From positions 734,511-798,510 of the forward strand of contig NZ_JADJNN010000003.1 in the NCBI RefSeq assembly GCF_016714285.1: DNA of 64,000 nucleotides. The letters are read 5' to 3'. Each line of letters opens with the position of its first letter. The first letter of the stretch is position 1. The DNA is from Nannocystis sp. GTDB taxonomy: Bacteria > Myxococcota_A > Polyangia > Nannocystales > Nannocystaceae. The position numbers were made by a program, and so were the translations under genes. The notes beneath the pieces were generated by a model. The model did not search any database, was not told the origin of the DNA, and was given only the letters and a program-made list of their open reading frames with translations. Below are positions 8,095 through 18,418 of the stretch, in pieces.

Positions 8095-9030
8095 TCAGCG
8101 GTGCGCGGCGAGCTCGGCGAGGACGCCATAGAATGGTTCGCCGCGGCCCTCGATAATCACCTGGCCGAGCTCGACGTTATCGTCGTCGCCGAGGAGGTTG
8201 TGGTGGTGATAGCGGGCGGTGGCGAGGGCCGTGATGGTGGGGACGCCGAGGAGGGTGTGGAGGACGGGCGGGCCGGGGTGGAGGTGGAGGCGGTGGCCGG
8301 GGCGGAGGTGGATCGGGTGTTCGAAGCTGCCGGCCGTGATCGAGAGGGCGGGGAGGCCGTGCCAGCCGTAGCTGTAGGTGGCGCAGGTCTGGCCGAGGAG
8401 GTCGCCGAGGAGGCGGAAGTTGTCGCCGCAGACGGACGCGAGGAGGACGGCGGGGGCGGGGTCGTCGCTCGGCGGGGTGGCGATATAGGCGTAGTTGCAG
8501 AGCTGCTCGCCGATATGGACGGAGACGGCGCCGGGGCCGTCGATGGTGATGCGCTCGCCGTCGATCTCGACCCAGCCGCGGTGGTACACGCGGGGGTGGT
8601 CCTCGACCGTCATGCGCAGGAGGGCGAGGCCGAGGGTGTCGCTGCGCAGGGTCGAGGACTCGACGCGCAGGGTCAGCTCGAAGGCGACGTGCTGGAGGCC
8701 GAGGTCGGGGCAGTCGCCGCGGCGCACGTCGCCGGCGACCCACTGCGGGTTGCGGCCGAGGACGTTGCGGCTGCGGTCGAGGTCGGCGGGGCCGGTGGCG
8801 AAGGGCGACCAGGCGGCGCTGTCGGACTCGACGTTGAGGGCGCGCAGCTTGCCGTGGGAGTCGGAGAGGAAGACGCGGAGGCAGCGGCGGTGGTTGTTGT
8901 CGCTGCGGACGATGTCGAGGACGAGCAGGCGGCCGTCGGCGAGGCGCAGCGTGTGATAGCTGCAGGTGTAGGGCTGCATGTCCGGGCCGGCGTCGGGGGC
9001 GAACAGGGCGTCGGGGGATTGCAGGGACAT
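8095..9030 (-). CDS. Conserved-looking protein of unknown function
   Basis: 311 residues from the ATG at 9030; the longer open frame upstream to 9501 is low-complexity shadow of the DUF58 gene. The protein is soluble-looking with no signal peptide or membrane segment. It is rich in beta-strand-like stretches ('YTCSYHTLRLADGRLLVLD', 'AFELTLRVESSTLRSD', 'GWVEIDGERITIDGPG'), which suggest a mostly beta fold such as a jelly-roll or lipocalin-like domain. I do not recognise the family. It is 8 nt upstream of the HDAC-family gene and 97 nt downstream of the DUF58 gene, so it may be the penultimate gene of the MoxR operon transcript. Confidence 0.7.
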   Translation of the reverse strand: MSLQSPDALFAPDAGPDMQPYTCSYHTLRLADGRLLVLDIVRSDNNHRRCLRVFLSDSHGKLRALNVESDSAAWSPFATGPADLDRSRNVLGRNPQWVAGDVRRGDCPDLGLQHVAFELTLRVESSTLRSDTLGLALLRMTVEDHPRVYHRGWVEIDGERITIDGPGAVSVHIGEQLCNYAYIATPPSDDPAPAVLLASVCGDNFRLLGDLLGQTCATYSYGWHGLPALSITAGSFEHPIHLRPGHRLHLHPGPPVLHTLLGVPTITALATARYHHHNLLGDDDNVELGQVIIEGRGEPFYGVLAELAAHR

Positions 9031-9127
9031 GGGGCGAGGCTGCCACGGGGCGGCGCGTCGTGGCAACGAGCGGGTCAGCGCGTCGGGGCCCGCGATGTCG
9101 CGCTGTGCCGCGTTGCTGCGTGGCCGG

Positions 9128-10441
9128 TCACAGCATCTGGCGGGCCTTGACCTCGAGGTAGCGGTTGATGAGGCCGGGGGAGAGCTCGCGGGGGAGGATG
9201 TCGAGCACGAGGGCGCCGGCGCGTTTGAGGTCGCGGATGAGGCGGTCGCGCCAGCTGAGCATCTCGGCGGCGGCGGCGGTGATGTAGGGGCGGTGGTCGG
9301 TGAGGGCGAACTGGTTGGGGGAGATCTGGACCAGGGCCTCGAGCGACGGGTCGCGGAGGAGGACGATGAGCGGGAGGTGGCGGGGGAGCAGGCCGCGGGT
9401 GAGGCGGAGCAGCTGCTGAGCGGCGTTGTGATCGAGGATCTGGGTGAAGAGGACGACGAGGCTGCGCTTGCGCAGGCGCGGGCCGATCGCGGTGAAGGCA
9501 CCCTCGTAGTCGGTCTCGACGAGCTCGGGGTGGACGGCGAAGAGGGAGCGGATGAGGCGCTGGGACGCGCTCTTGCCGGGGCCGGGCGGGAGGTAGGTGA
9601 GCACGCGGTCGGCGAATGTCATGAGGCCGACCTGGTCGCCGCCGCGGCTGGCGACGTAGGTGAGCATGAGGGTCGCGTTGAGGGCGTGGTCGAAGAGGGA
9701 GAGGCTGTCGCTCTCGGCGGTCATGAGGCGGCCGGCGTCGAGCATGAAGACGACGCTCTGGTCGCGCTCCAATTGGTAGGTGCGGGCGATGAGCTTGTGG
9801 CGGCGGGCGGTGGCCTTCCAGTCGATCTTTCGGTACTCGTCGTCGCGCTGGTACTCGCGCAGGGCCTCGAACTCGCTGGCGCCGCCGCGGCGACGAGTGG
9901 CCCGGGCGGCGGCGTCGCGGGACTGGCGGGCGAGCAACTCATAGTCGCGGACGGCCTGGACGTCGGGGAAGATGCGCACGGGTTGATTGGCGGCCTGGGT
10001 GATCTGTCGGGTCCACAGGCCGAGGGGGGAGCGGTAGCGGATCGTGTGGTCGCCGAGGGCGTAGGTGCCGCGGCGGCGGGGGACGACGCGGTAGCTGACC
10101 TCGGCGCGGGCGCCGGGGCGCAGCTCGAGGGCGAGGGGGAGCTCGGGGGCGCTGGCGTGTTCGAACAGGTCGTCGGTGACCTGGACCTGGAGGCGGCGGC
10201 GGGTGCGGGAGCGCAGCTCGAGGGTGACCTGATTGCTGCGGCCGATCGAGAACACCTCGCGGCTGCTGCGGCGGACCTCGACGAGCGGGCGGCGGGCGAG
10301 GAGGGCGTCGGCGAGGACCAGCAGGGCGATGAAGGCGTCGGCGGCGAGCATCGGCCACAGCAGGCTGCGGTCGGCGAGCGCGGCCATGGCCAGGCCCAGG
10401 GGGACCAGCATCAGCAGCACGAAGATGCGCGAGGGGATCAC
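9128..10441 (-). CDS. DUF58 protein of the MoxR operon
   Basis: 437 residues. Two N-terminal hydrophobic segments (about residues 5-22 and 28-47) are followed by a beta-rich region, the DUF58 signature 'YQRDDEYRKIDWKATARR', and a VWA-like region ('SVVFMLDAGRLMTAESDSLS'). The MIDAS-like motif is degenerate (D-A-G-R-L). DUF58 proteins accompany MoxR ATPases in operons thought to assemble or activate envelope complexes. The GTG at 10441 is chosen because it precedes the first membrane segment. It is the most 3' of the canonical MoxR-operon genes, 30 nt after the MoxR gene. Confidence 0.88.
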   Translation of the reverse strand: MIPSRIFVLLMLVPLGLAMAALADRSLLWPMLAADAFIALLVLADALLARRPLVEVRRSSREVFSIGRSNQVTLELRSRTRRRLQVQVTDDLFEHASAPELPLALELRPGARAEVSYRVVPRRRGTYALGDHTIRYRSPLGLWTRQITQAANQPVRIFPDVQAVRDYELLARQSRDAAARATRRRGGASEFEALREYQRDDEYRKIDWKATARRHKLIARTYQLERDQSVVFMLDAGRLMTAESDSLSLFDHALNATLMLTYVASRGGDQVGLMTFADRVLTYLPPGPGKSASQRLIRSLFAVHPELVETDYEGAFTAIGPRLRKRSLVVLFTQILDHNAAQQLLRLTRGLLPRHLPLIVLLRDPSLEALVQISPNQFALTDHRPYITAAAAEMLSWRDRLIRDLKRAGALVLDILPRELSPGLINRYLEVKARQML

Positions 10442-10471
10442 GGGGCGTGGTCTTTGGGACAGGTACGAGGA

Positions 10472-11433
<962 letters not shown>

Positions 11434-11437
<4 letters not shown>

Positions 11438-13458
11438 CGGGGTCCTCCCACGAGGCGAACGAGGCGGGCGAGGTCTTGCATGAGGCGGAGGTCGTCGGCG
11501 GTGGCGGTGGTGGCGGAGATGGAGGTGGCGTCGCGCAGGGAGCTGGCCTCGACGAGGGTCTCCATGACGCGGTTCTCGTCGTCGCCGGTGCGGCCGGCGA
11601 TCGCCTGGGCGAGCGGGTAGATGCCGGGCGTGCGCGACATCAGGGTCTTTTCGCGGAGGCGCTCGAGGGCCCAGACGGCGTAGAGGCGGACGGCGTGGCG
11701 GCTGGCGCGGGCGCGGGCGTACTGGTGGCCGAGGGCCTCGACGTGCTCGGCGAACTGGCGGCGCGAGCGGGTGGGCGGGTCGTGTGGGCGGCCGAAGCGG
11801 ATGCCGCGGCAGAAGTAGAAGACGGCGAGCAGGGCGAGCAGCTGGAGGATGACGGGGGTGAGGTGGGTGTTGGCGATCGCCTCGGCGGGGGTGTCGGCGC
11901 CGAGGTCGAGGAGGCCGTCGGCGAACTCGACCTCGCGGGGGCCGAGGTCGCGGAGGAAGCGGATGAGGAACTCGGGGTTGTCGCGCAGCATGAGGGCGCC
12001 GGCGGTGAACAGGCGGTCGTCGGCGAACACCGTGACGTCGCCGCCGCGATAGCCGCGCTCGTGCTGGATCGCGTAGGGGAAGCCGGGGGCGAACTCGAGG
12101 AGGGTGGTGCCGTCGCTGCGGGTCGGGACCAGGTAGCTGTCGTCGGCGGTGATGAGGTCGAGCTCGGTGAGGCGATCGCTGAAGGCGGCGCTGACCTTGA
12201 GGTCATGTCCCGGAGCACCTGACTCGTAGGACATGCCGAGATCGGAGGGGGCGGGGCGGCCGGCGATGACGAGGTGGTGGCCGTTGTCGGCCCACTCGAG
12301 CAGGTGGGCCCACTCCTCGTTGGTGGGGAAGGGGGAGTCGTGGAGGAGGACGAGGGTGCGGCCCTGGTTGTCGTCGCCCAGGGCTTCGTTGGGGTTCAGA
12401 TCGGCGAGGGCGGTGGTGCGAAACTTGATGGTGATGTCGTATTTGGCCGCGAGCTCGATGACCGCGTCGGCGCCGGAGGGGGAGTGGTCGAAGGGGTAAT
12501 TGCGGGTGTCGCAGGACAGCAGATTGACGGCGAGGAGGGCGAGGAGGGCGGCGCTGCGGCGGGTGGCGATCGGGACGACGCGCTGGAGGACGCGCTCGTA
12601 GAGGCTGGCGTCGGGGCGGGTGGTGCCGAACTGGGCCTGCTCGACGTCGCGGACGATGTCGCGGACCTCGCGGCGGAGCTCGGCCTCCGACTGGAGATCG
12701 CGGACGTAGTCGCCGTTGGTGCGGAAGGGGGCGACGCGGATGAGGCCGTCGTGGTCGAGGCGGTGCAGGAGCGCCGCGTGGGCGCGGTGGATCGCGCGGG
12801 CGTAGTCGCCGGCGCTGGCGGCTGCGCGGGCCTGGTCGAGCAATGTGTTGACGTCGCGGGCGAGCTGCTCGCTGTGGTCGTCGCGGGCGGGGGCCGGGCC
12901 GAGCTCGTCCTGCGGCGGGGGCACGGGCTCGGCCTCGTCGGGCTTGTTGCGGGTGCTGTTGCGGGCGATGAGATAGATGATGAGCAGCAGGCCGGCGCCG
13001 AGGATGACCCAGAAGATCGCGTAGCCGAGGCCGCCGAGCGGGGGCAGCTCGAAGGGGTCGGGCTCGGGCTCGACCAGGCGCTTCGGGACCTTGCGCTTGC
13101 CGCTGTTGCCACCGTCGGATTTGCCGTCGCCGGTCGGGGTGGACTTGTCGGGGTCGCGGTCGCCGTCGCCGGTCTTGCCGTCGCCGCCGTCACCGCGGGA
13201 GAAGTCGAGGCGGCCGGGGTTCAGGAGCTGCGAGCGGGGGGCCTTGCAGGCGCTGGGGAAGGTCTGGCAGCGGGCGTTGTGTTCGGGGCCGACGGGCGGG
13301 CACCAGCCGGCCTCGACCTCGGTGAGGGGATAGTTGGGGTCGTGGCAATAGCCGTACTTGTCGCGGGCGAGGATCTCGCGGGCCTGGTTGTTGGCGTCAT
13401 CCAGGGCCGGTGGCGGGCTCGCGGCGGCGAGGGCGACGAGCAGGGTGAAGGAGATCAT
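11434..13458 (-). CDS. DUF4129-DUF4350 fusion membrane protein
   Basis: 674 residues from the ATG at 13458, which opens with a signal peptide ('MISFTLLVALAAAS'). A Cys-containing exported region and an Asp/Gly-rich linker follow, then a membrane helix ('YAIFWVILGAGLLLIIYLI'), a DUF4129-like cytoplasmic region ('RAHAALLHRLDHDGLIRVAP'), a second hydrophobic/lipobox-like segment ('ALLALLAVNLLSCDTRNYPF') and a DUF4350 region ('GRTLVLLHDSPFPTNEEWA') ending in another membrane helix. DUF4129 and DUF4350 are usually separate neighbours in MoxR operons, and the internal 'LLSC' looks like the old N-terminus of the second gene, so this is probably a gene fusion. It overlaps both neighbours by 4 nt. Confidence 0.82.
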
Positions 13459-14243
13459 GGCGTGGTCTCCTCGCTGGCGGCGGCGATGGCCATGAATCTT
13501 AGCTGGATGTCCCAGCCGTCCTGGCGGGTGCGGCCGTCGATGTAGGCGAGGAAGCGGGCGGTGGCGACGAGCGGGAGGGCGGCGAAGAAGCCGACGAGGG
13601 CGTAGGCGGAGCCGCCGTACTCCCAGAGGTCGCCGAAGGGTTTGCCGAGCTGGAGGACGCCCTCGACGAGGCCGCCGAGGAGGAGCTCGCCGGAGACGAT
13701 GCCCATGGCGACGACGACGGTGCTGGCGGTGCAGGTGACGAGGGCGGCGCCGAACTTGTGCTTGACGAGGGCGCTGGCGCGGCGCAGGGCGGCGATGGGG
13801 CCCTGTTGCTCGAGCAGGACGGCCTCGTACACGAAGGTGTGCCAGACCCAGACGAAGAACGCGCCGATGAGGATCAGGCCGCCGATGCTGAGGAGGATGC
13901 TGTGGATGAGCAGGGCGCCCAACAGGGCGGGGAGGCGGCGGAGGCTGTGGCCGATGATCGAGAGGACGCCGGGCCTGGCGGCGAAGAGGAGGCGAGAGGC
14001 GGCGACGGTGAAGACGCTCTGGGCGAAGGCGGCGAGGCCGATGGCGCAGCACCAGACGGTCGGCCATTCGCCGTCGGTGATCGCGTGGACGTAGCCGCAG
14101 AGGGCGAGGCAGGGGACGAGGACGAGGGCGGCGAGGCGGAGGTAGAGCGGCAGGGCCACGGCGGCGCAGAAGCGGAACGCGAGGTCGAAGATCTCCGAGG
14201 GTGTGCGCGGGCGGAGGACCACGCGGGCGCCTTCGAGGTTCAC
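13455..14243 (-). CDS. Polytopic membrane protein of the MoxR operon
   Basis: 262 residues with about five or six hydrophobic segments (for example 'LRLAALVLVPCLALCGY', 'LLIHSILLSIGGLILIGAFF', 'GGSAYALVGFFAALPLVATA'), so an inner-membrane protein. The GTG at 14243 overlaps the stop of the SpoIIM-family gene (GTGA). The open frame further upstream is low-complexity Arg/His/Pro sequence typical of an antisense shadow. The Cys-poor, Leu/Ala-rich makeup and the motif 'RASALVKHKFGAALV' recall 'glycerophosphoryl diester phosphodiesterase membrane' type proteins often found beside DUF4129 genes, but I would not assign a family. Confidence 0.75.
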   Translation of the reverse strand: MNLEGARVVLRPRTPSEIFDLAFRFCAAVALPLYLRLAALVLVPCLALCGYVHAITDGEWPTVWCCAIGLAAFAQSVFTVAASRLLFAARPGVLSIIGHSLRRLPALLGALLIHSILLSIGGLILIGAFFVWVWHTFVYEAVLLEQQGPIAALRRASALVKHKFGAALVTCTASTVVVAMGIVSGELLLGGLVEGVLQLGKPFGDLWEYGGSAYALVGFFAALPLVATARFLAYIDGRTRQDGWDIQLRFMAIAAASEETTP

Positions 14244-15271
14244 GGGCGACCTCCGGGCGTGGGCGTTGCGACGATGCCCTGGCTGCCGGCGCGGAGGCCC
14301 GGGCGGGCGGTGGTGGTGCTGCGACCGGCGAGCGCGAAATAGAGGGTGAGGAGGATCGTGAACACGCCGGCGAGGGCCCACTTGGCGGGCGGCGGGGCGG
14401 CGGAGGGCGACCAGAAGGCCTCGAGGCCGGCGGCGATGAACAGCATGATCGCGGCGCCGAGGATGATGATTGCGAGGTCGCGGCCGGCGGCGCGGAGAGA
14501 GCCGAGGCGGGTGCGGCCGCCGGTGTCGACGAGGGCGTAGCCCATCTGCAGGCCGGCGCCGCCGGCGATGGCGATGGCGGTGAGCTCGAAGGTGCCGTGG
14601 GTGCAGACGAAGGTGAGGATGTTTTTGCCGTGACCGGCGGCGATCACGTGGCCGAGCACGGTGCCCATGACCACGCCGTTGTAGATGAGAAAGAACAGGC
14701 TGCCGAAGCCGAGGAGGATGCCGGTGGCGAAGCAGCGGAAGGCGATGCCGACGTTGTTATGCACGTAGAAGCCGGCCATGCCGGCGTCGGTGGATTCGTC
14801 GCGGCCGGTGTGGGCCTCGCTGTACATATCGGCCATGCCCTGCAGCTGCTCGCGGCTGAGGACCTGGTAGGCGAATTCGGGGAAGAACAGGGTGGCGACC
14901 AGGCAGAGGACCATGGGCGCGAAGAACAGGGTCATGCCGAGGGCGAAGAAGCGGCCGTTGCGACGGAGGGCGCGGGGGAACTCGCGGGCGACGAGGTCCC
15001 AGGCGGCGGCGATGCGGTAGGGGGGTGCGGCGTAGAGGATGTTGTGGGCGCGGCCGGCGAGGCCGTCGAGGTAGCTGACGAGGTCGGGGGTGAAGCCGAC
15101 GTCGCGGGCGTGGACGAGGTCGGCGCAGGCGCCCCGGTAGAGGGCGGAGAAGCGGGAGATGTCGGCGGCGGGGAGCTTGTGGAGTGGTTTGCCGGAGGTG
15201 AGGATATCGCTGAGCGCGGTCCATTCGCCCTGGCGGCGACTGACGAACTCGTCCTGTGTCCACAAGCGCAT
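14240..15271 (-). CDS. SpoIIM-family (DUF95) membrane protein
   Basis: 343 residues. The cytoplasmic N-terminus ('WTQDEFVSRRQGEWTALSDI', 'FSALYRGACADLVHARDVG') and the membrane core with 'VHNNVGIAFRCFATGILLG' and 'CTHGTFELTAIAIAGGAGLQ' are hallmarks of the stage II sporulation protein M family. In non-sporulating-type operons these proteins sit with RDD and MoxR genes; no sporulation role needs to be inferred. The C-terminus ends in a Pro/Gly tail. It overlaps the downstream gene by 4 nt and is separated from the RDD gene by 4 nt. Confidence 0.9.
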   Translation of the reverse strand: MRLWTQDEFVSRRQGEWTALSDILTSGKPLHKLPAADISRFSALYRGACADLVHARDVGFTPDLVSYLDGLAGRAHNILYAAPPYRIAAAWDLVAREFPRALRRNGRFFALGMTLFFAPMVLCLVATLFFPEFAYQVLSREQLQGMADMYSEAHTGRDESTDAGMAGFYVHNNVGIAFRCFATGILLGFGSLFFLIYNGVVMGTVLGHVIAAGHGKNILTFVCTHGTFELTAIAIAGGAGLQMGYALVDTGGRTRLGSLRAAGRDLAIIILGAAIMLFIAAGLEAFWSPSAAPPPAKWALAGVFTILLTLYFALAGRSTTTARPGLRAGSQGIVATPTPGGRP

Positions 15272-15275
15272 GGGG

Positions 15276-16067
15276 TCACGCGGTGCGGCCGATGGCGCGC
15301 AGGTAGAGGAGGGCGAGGAAGCGGGCGGAGTGGGTGTATTGCAGGCCGAGGCGTTTGGCGTAGACCGGGGCGATGATATCGGCGAGCTCCTGCTCGCGGG
15401 CGGGGTTCAGGGTGCCGACGCGGCGGAGGAACAGGTCGAGGGCCTCGAGGTCGGCGGAGCTGAGGTCGGGGCGAGCGGGCAGGGAGGCGAGCTCGGCGGC
15501 GGAGGGAGGTGGTTGGACCACGAGGCCGTGGCCGATGCGGCCGGGGTCCTCGACGACCACGACGGTGCCGGCGACCATGTCGCCGAGGCGGCGGAAGCGG
15601 GGGTCGAGGCCCATGACGAGGAGGCCGACGCTGTAGGCCATGGGCAGGAAGTCGGCGGCGCGGAGGAGGTTGCGCAGGGCGATGTCGAGGAAGCCGGTGG
15701 GGTACCCGCCTTCCTTGAGGACGCGCAGGTGCATCGATCGCTTGCCGGGGGTGCGGCCCGACCAGAGGCTCTCCCAGAGCACGTAGTAGCCCCACTCGAC
15801 GGCGAAGGCGACGAGCAGGAAGGCGCCGGTGGAGAAGCCCTCGCCGCCGAAGCCGAAGCCGTAGGAGGAGAGCTGGAGGATGAGGCCGAGGATGACGACG
15901 ATGATGCCGCGGATGGCCAGGTCGATGAGGTAGGCCATCATGCGGCGGCCGGGGCCCGCGAGCTGGTAGCGGAAGCGGATGTGCTCCGGCGTCTCGATCT
16001 CGGCGACGGTGTCGAGGGGCGGCGTACGGGCGCCGGGAGGGCTCGCCTGCGCGCGGGCGTGGTTCAT
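15276..16067 (-). CDS. RDD-family membrane protein 1
   Basis: 263 residues. The RDD motif is present as 'GPGRRMMAYLIDLAIRGIIV' and the second family motif as 'LWSGRTPGKRSMHLRVL', with three or four membrane helices. A C-terminal cytoplasmic extension of about 90 residues ('SSADLEALDLFLRRVGTLNP...') is longer than in minimal RDD proteins and may contact a partner. RDD proteins are of mostly unknown function; some are cation exchangers. It overlaps the preceding RDD gene by 4 nt. Confidence 0.88.
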   Translation of the reverse strand: MNHARAQASPPGARTPPLDTVAEIETPEHIRFRYQLAGPGRRMMAYLIDLAIRGIIVVILGLILQLSSYGFGFGGEGFSTGAFLLVAFAVEWGYYVLWESLWSGRTPGKRSMHLRVLKEGGYPTGFLDIALRNLLRAADFLPMAYSVGLLVMGLDPRFRRLGDMVAGTVVVVEDPGRIGHGLVVQPPPSAAELASLPARPDLSSADLEALDLFLRRVGTLNPAREQELADIIAPVYAKRLGLQYTHSARFLALLYLRAIGRTA

Positions 16068-16618
16068 GCCCTGGGCGCCACGATCACGCGGGTGCCGGCG
16101 ATGTGGTCATGCAGGCAGCGGCGCTCCTCGCCGAAGATCATCAGCGGGTTGACGATGCCGACGATCATGCCGAGGACCGGGATGTTGGACATGGCGCCGA
16201 CGACCCAGCTGCGCAGGATGACGCCGTTGACGAAGCCCACCGGGGAGCCGTCGAGGCGGACGATCTTGATGCCGAGCCAGCGCTTGGCGATGCTCTGGCC
16301 GGTGGTCGCGATCAGGACCCACTGGTAGATCATGAAGGCGAGGACCATCAGCGCCATGACGCCGATGAGGCCGTAGACCATGAGCTCGGCGTCGCCGAAG
16401 CTCATGCTGCCGCGGCTGTTGTAGACCATGAAGCCGAGGATGAGGCCGGCCGGGGCGGCGGCGGCGACGGCGAGGAGCGCGTCGATCAGCACGGCGCCGA
16501 GACGGGTGCCGCGCTCGGCGAGGACGTACTCGCCTTGCTGCTGCTGCAGGCCCTGGTCGATGTCGGCGGTGGGAGGGGCGTACGGGTTGAAGTTCGAACC
16601 GGGCTGCTGCTGCTGCAT
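16064..16618 (-). CDS. RDD-family membrane protein 2, Gln-rich N-terminus
   Basis: 184 residues from the ATG at 16618. A low-complexity N-terminus ('MQQQQPGSNFNPYAPPTADI') precedes the RDD core: 'ERGTRLGAVLIDALLAVAAA', 'TTGQSIAKRWLGIKIVRLDG' and the C-terminal 'GEERRCLHDHIAGTRVI', all typical of RDD proteins with four membrane helices. It is the first gene of the MoxR operon (16618 down to 9128). The region upstream, 16619-16823, is shared with the divergent caspase-like gene. It pairs with RDD protein 1, and the two may form a heteromer. Confidence 0.9.
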   Translation of the reverse strand: MQQQQPGSNFNPYAPPTADIDQGLQQQQGEYVLAERGTRLGAVLIDALLAVAAAAPAGLILGFMVYNSRGSMSFGDAELMVYGLIGVMALMVLAFMIYQWVLIATTGQSIAKRWLGIKIVRLDGSPVGFVNGVILRSWVVGAMSNIPVLGMIVGIVNPLMIFGEERRCLHDHIAGTRVIVAPRA

Positions 16619-16775
16619 GAATGGACCTGCTCTACGCGGTGACACAGGGCACCATGAGCGGGCGCCGGATGTCAACCGCGGGGGGCGGGATGTCTCTTGG
16701 GTCAGCTTCGGCCCGGGTGCGGTCCGGTGCGGGAGGGCCGGCCCGCGGCCCGATCGCGGGGCACGGACGGGGGTT

Positions 16776-16790
16776 GTGAAAGCGCTTCAC
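16776..16790. promoter_or_regulatory. Near-palindrome, possible operator
   Basis: GTGAAAGCGCTTCAC contains the perfect palindrome AAGCGCTT and resembles LacI-family operators, which have a central CG. It lies between the divergent RDD and caspase-like genes, 21 bases upstream of the TATCCT box. No LacI-family regulator is in the window. Confidence 0.3.
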
Positions 16791-16810
16791 TCGCGGGCGG
16801 GCGGGTCGTG

Positions 16811-16816
16811 TATCCT
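16811..16816 (+). promoter_or_regulatory. Leaderless-type -10 box (TATCCT) of the caspase-like gene
   Basis: TATCCT ends 7 nt before the GTG at 16824, with no Shine-Dalgarno. It supports that start over the GTG at 16776. Confidence 0.45.
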
Positions 16817-16823
16817 CGCCGCG

Positions 16824-18374
16824 GTGCGGGCGTGGACGAGCGGCCTCGTGGTGTGGGCGCTCGGCTCGTGCGGGGCGCCGGATCGCGAGCGTGCGCCTGA
16901 GCGTGTGGTGGGCGCCGCGAACGATGTTAAGGTCGCGCGGCGGGCGGAGATCTCGGGGGCGAAGAAGAAGGTGAGGCCGCGCTGGCGCGGGACGCAGGTG
17001 GAGGCTGGACCGACGGGGCCGTGGCCGACGCGTGTGCGGTGGATCGCGGCGGGTGGGGGTAGCACGCCGGAGTTCAATCAGGTGTCGATCGAGCAGGACC
17101 TCGGGCTCGCGCGCGAGAGCCTCGGCGCGGGCGGGTTGCTGCTGTTCGCGGGCGGGCGCGGGAGCCATGGCGTGCAGGTCCAGGCGGAGGCGCCTGGGGA
17201 CGCGCTGATGGCGAAACTCGCCGACCTGTTCGAGCCGCGCGGTGGTCGGGGGGCGAGCTACCGGCCGACGGTGCTTGCGGTCGATGCGGCGGCGACGGTG
17301 GTGAATCTGCGGGCGGCGATCGAGGCGGCGACGGGGGAGCCCGGGGAGCCGCTGTTGGTGTATCTGGCGGGGCACGGGCAGCGCGGCGAGCTGCCGGGCG
17401 ATGCGACGATCGAGCTGTGGGGGCAGGAGGTGCTGGCGGCGAGCGAGCTGGCGAAGCGGCTCGATGCGCAGCCGCGGCCGGTGCGGATCGTGCTCACGAG
17501 CTGCTTCTCGGGCGGCTTTGCGGAGCTGGCCTTCGTCGAGGCGGACGCGCAGCAGCGACGCCTGGCGCCGGGGCGCTGCGGGCTGTTCGCGGCGACGGTG
17601 GAGCGCGAGGCGTCGGGCTGCGACCCGAACCCGGACCGGGCGGCGCAGGAGGGCTACGGGCTGCACTTCCTGCAGGCGCTGCAGGGGCGCGACCGGGCTG
17701 GCAAGGTCGTGGCGATCGATCTGGATGGTGATGGGCGGGTGTCGCTGCTCGAGGCGCATACGCGGGCGCGGATCGCCTCGCGGGGGATCGATGTGCCGAC
17801 CTCGACCTCGGAGCGGTGGCTGCGGGCGACGCCTGAGGTGGGCGGGCGGCCGGTCGCGAGCGCGGCGGCGACGGCGGTGCTGCGCGAGGAGGAGGTCGTG
17901 ATCGCGGCGCTGGCGGAGCAGCTCGGGCTGACGGGGCGGGAGGAGGAGGCGGTCGCGGGGCTGCAGGCGGTCGCGGAGGACATGTCCGAAGTGACAGGTC
18001 GCATCGACCAGGCGAGCGCGGCCGAGGACGCGGCGTACCGACGCACGGCGGCGCAGCTGCTCGCGCGCTGGCCGGTGCTCGACGACCCGTGGCACCCGGA
18101 GTTCGCGGCGATGCTGGCGAGCGAGCGGGCTGGCATCGCGGCGGAGCTCGCGAGCAATGCGGCGTATGCGGAGTATCAGGCGGCGCGGGCCGAGGTCGAG
18201 GCGGCGGAGGCGGAGCAGGCGACGCTGCTGGCCCGCGGGGCGCTGCTCGAGCGGCTGGTGCGGGCGCTCGAGACGCGGACGCGGGCGCAGCTGCTGGCGG
18301 CGCGGGGCGGGGCGGACTGGGAGGGGTATGTGGAGCTGGTGAGCTGCGAGCGCTGGGTGCCGGGGGCGGGGTGA
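16824..18374 (+). CDS. Caspase-like (clan CD) peptidase with lipoprotein-type signal
   Basis: 516 residues. The GTG at 16824 is chosen for its TATCCT box and because it yields a short signal with a lipobox ('RAWTSGLVVWALGSCGAPD'). Residues of about 85-320 form a caspase/legumain-like domain: 'LLVYLAGHGQRGE' holds the catalytic His and 'IVLTSCFSGGFAEL' the catalytic Cys, followed by 'GLFAATVEREASGCDPN' and a Ca-loop-like 'IDLDGDGRVSLLEA'. The C-terminal third is a charged alpha-helical, probably coiled-coil region rich in Ala/Glu. It would cleave after a specific residue, possibly at the cell surface. The AAA-DUF4435 pair starts 44 nt downstream on the same strand. If the signal is real, a cytoplasmic defence role for the peptidase is unlikely. 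Confidence 0.8.
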   Translation: MRAWTSGLVVWALGSCGAPDRERAPERVVGAANDVKVARRAEISGAKKKVRPRWRGTQVEAGPTGPWPTRVRWIAAGGGSTPEFNQVSIEQDLGLARESLGAGGLLLFAGGRGSHGVQVQAEAPGDALMAKLADLFEPRGGRGASYRPTVLAVDAAATVVNLRAAIEAATGEPGEPLLVYLAGHGQRGELPGDATIELWGQEVLAASELAKRLDAQPRPVRIVLTSCFSGGFAELAFVEADAQQRRLAPGRCGLFAATVEREASGCDPNPDRAAQEGYGLHFLQALQGRDRAGKVVAIDLDGDGRVSLLEAHTRARIASRGIDVPTSTSERWLRATPEVGGRPVASAAATAVLREEEVVIAALAEQLGLTGREEEAVAGLQAVAEDMSEVTGRIDQASAAEDAAYRRTAAQLLARWPVLDDPWHPEFAAMLASERAGIAAELASNAAYAEYQAARAEVEAAEAEQATLLARGALLERLVRALETRTRAQLLAARGGADWEGYVELVSCERWVPGAG

Positions 18375-18418
18375 GGCGAGGGTGTGATAGGGTCGCGGGG
18401 CAGCGAGGAGCGAGTTGA

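Noticed and set aside
16670..16675. Perfect TTGACA on the minus strand upstream of the RDD operon
   Set aside because: No -10-like sequence at 16-18 nt (GTGCCC at 17), so not called as a promoter.
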